This document shows positions 1 through 6,579 of a stretch of DNA of 8,342 bases, piece after piece. The notes below the pieces were generated by a model, which worked only from the letters and a program-made list of their open reading frames with translations, ran no database searches and was not told the origin of the DNA. The first letter of the stretch is position 1. The number at the start of each line of letters is the position of its first letter. Source of the DNA: an uncultured Corynebacterium sp. (GTDB taxonomy: Bacteria; Actinomycetota; Actinomycetes; Mycobacteriales; Mycobacteriaceae); NCBI GenBank assembly GCA_946222625.1, contig CAMILJ010000089.1:1-8342 (forward strand), written 5' to 3'. The translations under genes and the position numbers were made by a program.

Positions 1-1536
1 ACGTTTGGATTCCACCTTTCGACGCTGGACATGCGCCAGAACTCGGAGTCCTTCGAGAACGTCCTCACCGAGATCTTCGCCGCGGCCACCATCACCCCGG
101 AGTACCGCGCGCTGGGGGAGGAAGACAAGGTTGCGCTGCTCGTGCGTGAGCTGCAGACCAATCGGCCGCTGCTTTTCCCCGGCGCTGAGAAGGAATTCAG
201 CGAGGATACCGCGAAGGAATTGGGCATCTTCCGTGCGGCGGCACGTGCTGTGCGGGACTTTGGGCCGGAGTCGGTGTCGCACTGCATTATTTCTATGACG
301 GGAACGGTCTCCGACATTTTAGAGCCGATGGTCTTGCTCAAGGAGGTGGGCCTGGGCCAGGTGGACGTGGTGCCGCTCTTTGAGACCATCGAGGATCTGA
401 AGGCGGGGGCCGGCATTCTGGAGAAGCTCTGGCAGGTGCCCGTCTACCGCGAGCATCTGCGCTCGCGCGGGGATGTCCAAGAGGTGATGTTGGGGTACTC
501 GGATTCCAACAAGGACGGTGGTTACCTGCAGGCGAACTGGGCGCTGTACGACGCCGAACTGGCCCTCGTTGAGCTCTGCGCGCGCCACGGCGTGGAGTTG
601 CGACTGGCGCATGGTCGTGGTGGTGCGGTGGGCCGCGGCGGTGGTCCGACGTATGATGCGATTTTGGCGCAACCGAAGGGTGCGGTGTCGGGTTCGGTGC
701 GTATTACTGAGCAGGGTGAGGTGATTTCTGCGAAGTATGGAGCTCCGGAAACCGCGCGCCGCCACCTGGAGGCCTTCGTTTCCGGTGCGTTGGAAGCATC
801 GTTGTTGGATACCGAGCCGATTGCGGATCCCGAGCTCGCCTACGACATCATGCGCGAGCTGGCGGCGCTCAGTGGCGTGGCCTACCGCCAGCTTGTCGAC
901 GACCCCGGGTTCATCACCTACTTCACCCAGTCCACCCCGCTGCACGAGATTGGCGAGCTTAACCTGGGCTCGCGCCCGACCTCGCGCAAGCAGACCACCG
1001 CGATTACGGATTTGCGTGCGATTCCCTGGGTGCTGTCGTGGTCACAGTCCCGCACCAACATTCCGGGCTGGTTCGGCGTGGGCAGCGCGGTGACGGCGTG
1101 GGTTCAGCAACCCTCCGGGGATGAGGAAAAGCGCTGGGAGGAGCTGCGCGAGCTGTACCGCACCTGGCCTTTCTTCCGCTCCGTGTTCGCCAACATGGCG
1201 CAGGTCATGGCGAAGGCGGAGATGCAGCTGGCGCGCCTGTACGCCAACTTGGTCGACGACAAGGACACCGCAGACCGCATCTTTGGCCTGATATCCGAGG
1301 AATTTGAGCGCACCCGCGAGGTCTACCTCAAGGTCACCGGTAACGCGGATCTGGTGAGCGAGAATCAGCGCCAGGCGCGTTCGCTTAAGCGGCGTTATCC
1401 TTACCTGCTTCCGCTCAACGCCGTTCAGTTGGAGTTGCTGCGCCGCTACCGTCGCGGCGACGATCAGTTCCTGGTGTCGAAGACCATCCAGGTCACGATG
1501 AACGGGTTAGCCACCGCGCTGCGCAACGCCGGCTAG
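1..1536 (+). CDS. ppc: Phosphoenolpyruvate carboxylase, C-terminal part (5' end outside window)
   Basis: This is the C-terminal 511 residues of phosphoenolpyruvate carboxylase, the cytosolic anaplerotic enzyme that carboxylates PEP with bicarbonate to oxaloacetate. The frame is open from base 1 (TFGFHLSTLDMRQNS), so the ATG at 31 is an internal Met and not the start. The C. glutamicum enzyme is about 919 aa, so roughly 55% is present. Visible motifs are GYSDSNKDGG at 493-522, whose Lys corresponds to E. coli K546, and the glycine-rich catalytic loop HGRGGAVGRGGGP at 610-648, corresponding to E. coli H579, R581 and R587. The stretch RVTEQGEVISAKYG follows, then QSRTNIPGWFG at about 1045-1077, and the conserved C-terminus NGLATALRNAG ending in Gly, which in the family contributes to the aspartate-inhibitor site. 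There is no frameshift or missing catalytic residue in the visible part. The next gene is convergent. Confidence 0.97.
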   Translation, partial: TFGFHLSTLDMRQNSESFENVLTEIFAAATITPEYRALGEEDKVALLVRELQTNRPLLFPGAEKEFSEDTAKELGIFRAAARAVRDFGPESVSHCIISMTGTVSDILEPMVLLKEVGLGQVDVVPLFETIEDLKAGAGILEKLWQVPVYREHLRSRGDVQEVMLGYSDSNKDGGYLQANWALYDAELALVELCARHGVELRLAHGRGGAVGRGGGPTYDAILAQPKGAVSGSVRITEQGEVISAKYGAPETARRHLEAFVSGALEASLLDTEPIADPELAYDIMRELAALSGVAYRQLVDDPGFITYFTQSTPLHEIGELNLGSRPTSRKQTTAITDLRAIPWVLSWSQSRTNIPGWFGVGSAVTAWVQQPSGDEEKRWEELRELYRTWPFFRSVFANMAQVMAKAEMQLARLYANLVDDKDTADRIFGLISEEFERTREVYLKVTGNADLVSENQRQARSLKRRYPYLLPLNAVQLELLRRYRRGDDQFLVSKTIQVTMNGLATALRNAG

Positions 1537-1596
1537 ACCCACGGCCTGCTTGCCTGCGAGCTAGCTTTATTGCAGTGTGGGTTTACCGTCGGCACG

Positions 1597-1636
1597 CCGA
1601 ATGCCCCGCGAGGAGGTGGTTTCCTGCGGGGTTCGG
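1597..1636. terminator. Imperfect hairpin between convergent ppc and HNH gene
   Basis: CCGAA (1597-1601) pairs with TTCGG (1632-1636), CCCCGC (1604-1609) with GCGGGG (1626-1631), and AGGA (1611-1614) with TCCT (1622-1625). The loop is 7 nt and there are small bulges at 1602-1603 and 1610. It starts 60 bp after the ppc stop and lies between convergent genes, where a terminator is expected. A proper T-run is missing on either side, so it may be a weak bidirectional terminator or simply an mRNA 3'-end structure. The rest of 1537-1716 holds no gene that I can see. Confidence 0.5.
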
Positions 1637-1716
1637 TCCAATCATGCCCCCTGCCCGGCTATACGCTGCCAAGATGAGTGCTGCCAAGGTGGGCGCGGTG
1701 GTTAGTTGAAGGCTGG

Positions 1717-2745
1717 CTAATTGAAAGCGCTGGTGAAGATTGGCGCGGCGTCGTATGGCGGAATCCAGGCCACCCTCCCGCCGATGCGGTCCATATGGCC
1801 GCGCGAGGGCGGGGCGTCGGGGTCATCGTCGTTGACGCCATTATGGTACGGGCATAGCGGCACCAGATTGAGGATGTTGGTGGGCCCTCCGCGGGCCCAC
1901 GCCTTGATGTGGTGGATCTGGCACTTCTCAAAGGGAACCTTGCAGCCCTCCCACGCACAGCAAGGATTCTCCGCGGCCAAGGCGAGGCGCTGCTTGGCGG
2001 TGGCGAAGCGCTGGAAGCGGAAGACATCGAGCGGGCCGTGCTCGCGGCTGACCGCCACGATGATCCCCTTGTCCAACAAAGCGCGCTCCACCAGCTGCGA
2101 GCCGGTCATCGTCGCGCCACTGGTGGTGCGGACGATGAACTCTTCGCCGTCCTTGTCGGTATTGCCCTTGAGCAGCTCGGCATAGTCATCGAGCTGCAGG
2201 ACCGCCATGGTGGCAACCTCAGTCTTGACGCCACCGCCGTCCAGATTCTCCAAGAAACTCTCGCCGGGGCGTTCCTGGTCGATGCCCTCGAATACGCCGG
2301 TCAGCTGGAGCGAGTCCGCCGTCACGGTGAGCGTGGCCAGGCCGTTGCCGTGCTGGGTGAGCTTGGCGCGCTCGGCATACGTGCGGGGCTTGCGCATCTG
2401 ACGCAGTCTCTTGCGCGCTACCTTTTCCACCAGCTCCGCGCTGGTCTGGCACAGCTCTACGCGCAAATCCCACGCTTTGTTGTGGTCCCGGACTTTGGCA
2501 ACGAAGTGCTCGATAAGCTGCAAGGTCACCAGCCCGTGCCCGCGGCGGCGCGCGGCTTCGACCGCCGTGCGCTGCTTCTTCGTCGAAGAGGTGTGCCCGA
2601 AGTAGGTGTGGTGGAGGGAGAGGAACACGGTGGCGTCGGCAGGCGTGGCGCCAAGGGACACCAAGTCAGATTCAGACAGGCCCGCGCACTCGGCCACCAG
2701 GTCAATGGCGCGGCCGAGTGCGGCGAAGTATGTCTGCAATCTCAT
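1717..2745 (-). CDS. HNH endonuclease-domain protein, DUF222/13E12-like family
   Basis: The product is a 342-residue protein. The alpha-helical, charged N-terminal part (about 1-240) resembles the DUF222-type region found with HNH domains in many actinobacterial proteins. The C-terminal HNH nuclease domain (about 262-305) has zinc-ligand cysteines C263, C268, C275 and C298, the HH pair at 278-279, the central Asn at 293 and the final His at 301. The spacing fits the C-x4-C...HH...N...C-x2-H pattern, so the active site looks intact. Cellular role is not established for this family, whose members are often multicopy and sometimes linked to mobile DNA (REP13E12 in Mycobacterium tuberculosis). 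I chose the ATG at 2745 because a -10 box lies exactly 7 nt upstream. A longer form from TTG at 2781 would run through that promoter. The gene is convergent with ppc and 89 bp downstream of the M3 peptidase gene. Confidence 0.88.
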   Translation of the reverse strand: MRLQTYFAALGRAIDLVAECAGLSESDLVSLGATPADATVFLSLHHTYFGHTSSTKKQRTAVEAARRRGHGLVTLQLIEHFVAKVRDHNKAWDLRVELCQTSAELVEKVARKRLRQMRKPRTYAERAKLTQHGNGLATLTVTADSLQLTGVFEGIDQERPGESFLENLDGGGVKTEVATMAVLQLDDYAELLKGNTDKDGEEFIVRTTSGATMTGSQLVERALLDKGIIVAVSREHGPLDVFRFQRFATAKQRLALAAENPCCAWEGCKVPFEKCQIHHIKAWARGGPTNILNLVPLCPYHNGVNDDDPDAPPSRGHMDRIGGRVAWIPPYDAAPIFTSAFN

Positions 2746-2752
2746 ACCCCGC

Positions 2753-2781
2753 AGCCTAAAAGCACCCCATTCCGCCGCCAA
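2753..2781 (-). promoter_or_regulatory. Predicted leaderless promoter of the HNH gene
   Basis: On the minus strand TTGGCG (2776-2781) is followed by a 17-bp spacer and TAGGCT (2753-2758), which fits the TAnnnT pattern of actinobacterial -10 boxes. Only 7 nt separate the -10 from the ATG at 2745, which implies a leaderless mRNA. No clear Shine-Dalgarno precedes the ATG. The -35 matches TTGACA at only 4 of 6 positions. Confidence 0.5.
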
Positions 2782-2834
2782 GCCCCCAACTAGCTTCCCA
2801 CCGAAATCTGTGGATAACTAGTCGGGACTCGGCT

Positions 2835-4868
2835 TTAGGCGCCGGCGAGGCCGCGGCGCTTGAGCAGCGGCGCAACGTCCTTGTCGCGGCCGCGGAACTC
2901 GCGGTAAGCCTCCGTGAAGTCGCGGGACGCGCCCTTCGACAGGATCACGTCGCGGAACTTCTGACCGGCCGCGCGAAGGTCGCTCTGCTCCTTGAACCAC
3001 TCGAAACCATCGGCATCGAGGGCCTCGGCCCACAAGTAGGAGTAGTAGCCCGCGGAGTAGCCACCGGCGAAGATGTGGTTGAAGTAGGTCGAGCGATAGC
3101 GCGGCGCAATGAGCTCGTTGTCCAGCCCGGCCGCGCGCAGAGCCTCGGCCTCAAACTCGACGACGGCCTCTGGTGTAGCCTCCAGCTTGGCGGCCTCGGC
3201 AGCACTCAAGGAATGCCACGCAAGGTCGATGATCGACGCCCCCAGATACTCCGAGGTGGCGAATCCCTGGCCGAACTCGGAGGCGGCGGAGATGGCGTCG
3301 AGAAGCTCGTCCGGGATCGGCTCGCCGGTCTCCACGTGGCGCGCGTATTCCTTGACCAGCCTTTTATCGAGCGCCCAGTTCTCGTTGATCTGAGAGGGAA
3401 ATTCCACCCAGTCGCGCGGTACGTTGGTGCCGGCGAAGGTGGGGTAGCGGACGTCGGAAAGCAGGCCGTGCAGGGCGTGGCCGAATTCGTGGAAGACGGT
3501 GCGGACCTCGTCCATGCTCAGCAGCGGTTGGGAGCCGTCGGCTGGCTTGGTAATACCCATGACGTTGACGATGACCGGCTTGCGCTCCAGCAGTCGGGAT
3601 TGCCCCACGAACTCGCTCATCCATGCGCCGCCGCGCTTGGTGGGGCGCCCGAAGTAGTCGGTAAGAAGAAGGCCGATTCCTTTGTCCCCGTGATTGACGT
3701 CTCCGTCAATCACCTCCCAGACGCGAACCCCCTCCGCGTAACCTTCGAGGTCATCGCGCGGGATAACGGTGATGCCGTAAAGGCGCTCGGCGGCGGCGAA
3801 GACGCCCTTCTCCAGGACCTGGTCCAGCGGGAAGTATTTGCGCAGCTCGGCCTCGTCGAGGGAGAAATCGCGGGCGCGGACCTTGGATTCCCAATACGGC
3901 CAGTCGGCGGCGCTAAAACCCTGGCCGTTGAGTTCAGCTTCTTCGGCGAGGAGTTTCTGCTCGCCTTCGGCGTTGGCCGCGGCGGCGGGGGCGAGGTCGA
4001 AGAGCATGGTGCGGGCGGCGTCGGCAGTCGCGGCGGTTTCTTCGGCGATGACGTAGTCGGCATGAGAGGCAAAGCCCAACAGCTCGGCGCGTTCGGCGCG
4101 CAGCTGGACGGCCTCGATGAGCCCCGGGATGTTGTTCTCGGAGCCCCTGCTTGCCGACGCCCCATACAACCTCGCCCTCGCATCCTCCCGCGCCAGACGA
4201 CTCAGCTCCGATTGCACGGTCGGCAGCTCTAGCGGGATGACGAAGCCCTCGCGGCCGAGCGCCTCGGCATCGGCCTTGGCGGAGGCGATGCGCTCGGCGG
4301 GCAGGCTCTCGAGCTCTTCCTTGGTGAAGGAGACTGCGCGCTCGCGGGTAGATGCCATGAGGTTGCGGCCAAATTCTTCGGAGAGCGCGGAGAGGCGCTG
4401 GTTGATCTCGGAGAGGCGGGCCTTGCCGGCCGCGTCCAGGTCGGCGCCCTTGCGGGCAAAGGTGCGCAGGAGGTGGTCGTGGAGGCGTTGGCCTTCCGCG
4501 TCGTCGGCAGGCGGCGTGGCCTCCTTGATGCGCGCGTAGAGCACCTCGTTCTGGTACATCGCGTCATAGTGCGCGGACAGGCGCGGGTAGATGTCGGCGG
4601 CGATCTCCTCCATCTCCTCGGTGACGTCCGTGCCGGAGAGGTTGCCGAAGACCGCCATGACGCGGTCGAGATCCTGGCCGGAGCGCTCGAGCGCCTCCAC
4701 GGTGTTTTCCCACGTGGGGTCGGCGGGGTTGTCGGTGATGGTGGCGATTTCGGCGTCGTGAAGCGCGAGTGCTTCGTCGAAGGCGGGGCGGTAGTGCTCT
4801 ACCTTGATCTCCGCAAACGGAGGGAGCTGGTAGGGCAGCGTGGAGGGTGTCAGAAGTGGGTTAGTCAT
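2835..4868 (-). CDS. dcp: M3 family zinc metallopeptidase, peptidyl-dipeptidase Dcp type
   Basis: The product is a 677-residue cytosolic oligopeptidase of family M3A, close in length to E. coli Dcp (about 680 aa). Its likely role is trimming short peptides, releasing C-terminal dipeptides. The zinc-binding HEFGH is at residues 460-464 (bases 3477-3491). The third ligand Glu is E489 in the stretch NVPRDWVEFPSQ, 29 residues after the first His as in thimet oligopeptidase. That stretch reads more like Dcp than like OpdA. The C-terminal substrate-binding region contains H598 and GYSAGYYSYLWAE (603-615). The N-terminal helical domain starts with the usual PPFAEIKVEHYRPAFDEAL. There is no signal peptide or TM segment. 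Start at ATG 4868: no strong Shine-Dalgarno, but a possible -10 (TACGGT) lies 8 nt upstream with no recognisable -35. The gene follows the PepSY membrane gene by 30 bp with no hairpin between, so co-transcription is plausible. Confidence 0.93.
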   Translation of the reverse strand: MTNPLLTPSTLPYQLPPFAEIKVEHYRPAFDEALALHDAEIATITDNPADPTWENTVEALERSGQDLDRVMAVFGNLSGTDVTEEMEEIAADIYPRLSAHYDAMYQNEVLYARIKEATPPADDAEGQRLHDHLLRTFARKGADLDAAGKARLSEINQRLSALSEEFGRNLMASTRERAVSFTKEELESLPAERIASAKADAEALGREGFVIPLELPTVQSELSRLAREDARARLYGASASRGSENNIPGLIEAVQLRAERAELLGFASHADYVIAEETAATADAARTMLFDLAPAAAANAEGEQKLLAEEAELNGQGFSAADWPYWESKVRARDFSLDEAELRKYFPLDQVLEKGVFAAAERLYGITVIPRDDLEGYAEGVRVWEVIDGDVNHGDKGIGLLLTDYFGRPTKRGGAWMSEFVGQSRLLERKPVIVNVMGITKPADGSQPLLSMDEVRTVFHEFGHALHGLLSDVRYPTFAGTNVPRDWVEFPSQINENWALDKRLVKEYARHVETGEPIPDELLDAISAASEFGQGFATSEYLGASIIDLAWHSLSAAEAAKLEATPEAVVEFEAEALRAAGLDNELIAPRYRSTYFNHIFAGGYSAGYYSYLWAEALDADGFEWFKEQSDLRAAGQKFRDVILSKGASRDFTEAYREFRGRDKDVAPLLKRRGLAGA

Positions 4869-4898
4869 AAGAAACTACCGTACCTAATAAGCTCCGCC

Positions 4899-6257
4899 CT
4901 ATGTGATGGCTTTCACTAGTTTCTTCTGTTGTGGCGCGCGATTGCGGTGAATGAGGATGATATCGAGAACTAGGAACGCTGCCAAGGTGATTCCTAAAAG
5001 CGGCAGGAAGACGCCGACGGTGGCGGCGAAGAGCGCGCCCAGTCCTGTGGTGGCCCAGGAGAAGTGGGCAGTCGGGAGGAAGCGTGGGCGACGTTTCCAC
5101 CACATGTAGTACCCCAGCGTCACGAGAGCGGCGGTGGCGAGGCCCAGTGCAAGCAGCGCAATCTGCAGCGGAAGGCCGAACATGATGCCCATGTGCAGGT
5201 AGATGCCCCAGCTGCTGAGCTTGCTAAACAGCGGCAGGCTGGAGAAAGGCTGGCGGTCGATGACGTCGCCGGTGGCGCCATCTACCGAAATTGCATCGGA
5301 GGTGGTGCGCCATTCCACCCAGCGTTCGCTGACCTGCCAGGCGGAGTGGGCGTCCTCCGGCGGGTACAGGCGCAGCGGTCCGGTCAGTCCCTCGGTGCGG
5401 CCGGTGGCGAGGACTCGCGCGGCGTCGGCAGCCACGCTCATGCTTGACGACGCCCCATGACCTTCACGTCCTTCATGCCCGGTGTGCTCATGCGTTTCAG
5501 CGATGGTGCCGGGGAGGGCAGTCTCGATGGGGGTGGCCTTCCAATGCATGCGCTCCACCAGGGAATCGACGTTCCCGCCGGCCAGTCCCGACCAGGTGAT
5601 GCCGGTGGCCGACAGTCCAAGCAGACCGATGAAGATCCAGGCTCCGATGGTGGAGTGCAGGCGGGTGGCCTTCCAGCGGGCAGAGCGCTTGGGCTGCTGG
5701 TGTGCGGCATTGGCGGTTGCCTTGTTCTTCGGACGGCGGCGAATCCACCACATGTAGAGGCCACCGCAGGCCATGACCCATAGCCAGGAAGCAGCCAACT
5801 CCGAGTAGAGCTCACCGACCTTGCCCAAATGGAAGCTTTCGTGCAGGGAGGAAATCCAGCGGCGCAGCGGCATCTCACCCAGGCCGGAATAGGTGGGGTA
5901 GTCCCCGATGACCTCGGCGTTGGCGGGGTTGATGAAGACGGTGCGCTGGAGGCTTTCGTCGATGCTGTCATCGGAGACCAGCACGCGCGTGGAATCCGTG
6001 GGGCTGGTTGCCGGCCAGACCTGGGACACGGGCATGTCTGGGTGCTCGTGCTGTGCGGCCTGGATTTGCTCTTCCAAGCTCACGGGGTGCTCGACCGCCG
6101 GAACGGTTATGACGTCGCGGTACACCACCTTCTCCAGGGTGGGTGCCACGGCATAGAGGCAGCCAGTCAATGCCGCAACGAGGATGAAGGGGCCGACGAA
6201 CATACCGCCATAAAAGTGAATGCGCTGAATGAAAGATCGCAGAGCCGTCCGACTCAT
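4899..6257 (-). CDS. PepSY-associated TM-helix (PepSY_TM) membrane protein
   Basis: The product is a 452-residue integral membrane protein of the PepSY_TM/PiuB-like type. Hydrophobic segments lie at about 16-38, 154-173, 204-226 and 360-388, with a long one at 402-437 that could be one or two passes. Family-typical histidines sit near the membrane: H14 (RIHFYGG), H139 and H143 (LHESFHLG), H201 (RLHSTIG) and H355 (YLHMG). Large loops at 40-150 and 230-350 are presumably extracytoplasmic and PepSY-like. The second contains a His/Glu-rich patch at 256-267 (HEHTGHEGREGH), suggesting metal binding. Relatives are annotated in iron, heme or siderophore-iron reduction and uptake, but substrate cannot be told here. 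Start at ATG 6257 has only a purine-rich AAAAGAG as possible ribosome site. An inverted repeat lies about 40-60 bp upstream, and the M3 peptidase gene follows after 30 bp. Confidence 0.85.
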   Translation of the reverse strand: MSRTALRSFIQRIHFYGGMFVGPFILVAALTGCLYAVAPTLEKVVYRDVITVPAVEHPVSLEEQIQAAQHEHPDMPVSQVWPATSPTDSTRVLVSDDSIDESLQRTVFINPANAEVIGDYPTYSGLGEMPLRRWISSLHESFHLGKVGELYSELAASWLWVMACGGLYMWWIRRRPKNKATANAAHQQPKRSARWKATRLHSTIGAWIFIGLLGLSATGITWSGLAGGNVDSLVERMHWKATPIETALPGTIAETHEHTGHEGREGHGASSSMSVAADAARVLATGRTEGLTGPLRLYPPEDAHSAWQVSERWVEWRTTSDAISVDGATGDVIDRQPFSSLPLFSKLSSWGIYLHMGIMFGLPLQIALLALGLATAALVTLGYYMWWKRRPRFLPTAHFSWATTGLGALFAATVGVFLPLLGITLAAFLVLDIILIHRNRAPQQKKLVKAIT

Positions 6258-6297
6258 AGGTAGTGCTCTTTTCGGGGTCTATGGGTAAGTGCCCATT

Positions 6298-6320
6298 CTG
6301 AACGTTCGCGGGGCGTTCAG
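6298..6320. promoter_or_regulatory. Inverted repeat upstream of the PepSY gene, operator candidate
   Basis: CTGAACG (6298-6304) and CGTTCAG (6314-6320) form a perfect 7-bp inverted repeat around a 9-bp spacer. It is 41-63 bp upstream of the PepSY membrane gene, within its untranslated or promoter region. No T-run follows, so a terminator is unlikely. A regulator binding site is a guess from position and symmetry, and I cannot match it to a named regulator's consensus. Confidence 0.35.
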
Positions 6321-6456
6321 GAGGGACGATGGACAGGTGCTGATATCAACTGCACTACTAGTCGGAGGTGATGGTTTCTCGGTTCCCAAGTAGTGAAAAA
6401 CTTTTTAACTAACTAGGGTCCTCGGTGTGAAAAGGATGAAAACCCCGCGAGATAAG

Positions 6457-6563
6457 GCGCGAGAAGCAAGAAACAGTCAAGAAAAAGTCTTCGCAGCTCA
6501 ACGGGTATAAATAGCGTCGCTGAGTGCTGTTTTAGGCCTGTTTGCGATTAATGAAGCAAGAAA
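6457..6563. repeat. 107-bp direct repeat, left copy
   Basis: This 107-bp stretch is repeated at 8062-8168 at a constant offset of 1605 bp, with no mismatch found on reading both copies. The bases just outside differ on both sides (6456 g against 8061 t, 6564 g against 8169 a). Each copy begins and ends with the 11-mer GAAGCAAGAAA (here 6463-6473 and 6553-6563). This copy carries the same TTGACT -35 on the minus strand (6475-6480), but the neighbouring hexamer at the -10 position is CCTTAT (6452-6457), a poor box. Minus-strand transcripts from the AlbA_2 gene would enter this copy. Confidence 0.97.
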
Positions 6564-6579
6564 GCGATTCCTATTCGCT
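6553..6579 (-). terminator. Small hairpin terminator overlapping the AlbA_2 stop codon
   Basis: Reading the minus strand, AGCGA (6579-6575) pairs with TCGCT (6567-6563) around a 7-nt loop that includes the TAG stop, followed by TTTCTTGCTTC. The stem is only 5 bp, so it would be weak. The last stem base and the whole T-rich tail belong to the left 107-bp repeat, while the rest of the stem belongs to the unit interior. Confidence 0.4.

Noticed and set aside
1665..1688. GCTGCCAAG twice with a 15-bp period downstream of the HNH stop
   Set aside because: Two 9-bp copies in a short intergenic gap could be chance or a small slippage duplication. No function is suggested.
1909..2793. A 294-codon plus-strand open frame opposite the HNH gene
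   Set aside because: The minus strand encodes a clear HNH domain. The plus-strand product has no recognisable motif.
3075..4232. A 385-codon plus-strand open frame opposite the M3 peptidase gene
   Set aside because: It is antisense to a gene with full family motifs. Its Gly/Val/Asp-rich product matches nothing recognisable and is typical of GC-rich antisense frames.
6400..6425. Possible DtxR-type iron box near TTTTTAACTAACTAGGGTCC
   Set aside because: Only a half-site resemblance to the DtxR consensus is visible, and it is about 150 bp from the PepSY start. It is too weak to call.
6436..6510. A 24-codon plus-strand frame crossing the left repeat edge (MKTPRDKAREARNSQ...)
   Set aside because: It is very short, the purine run directly abuts the ATG with no spacing for ribosome binding, and only part of it is shared with the right repeat. 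I see no support for translation.
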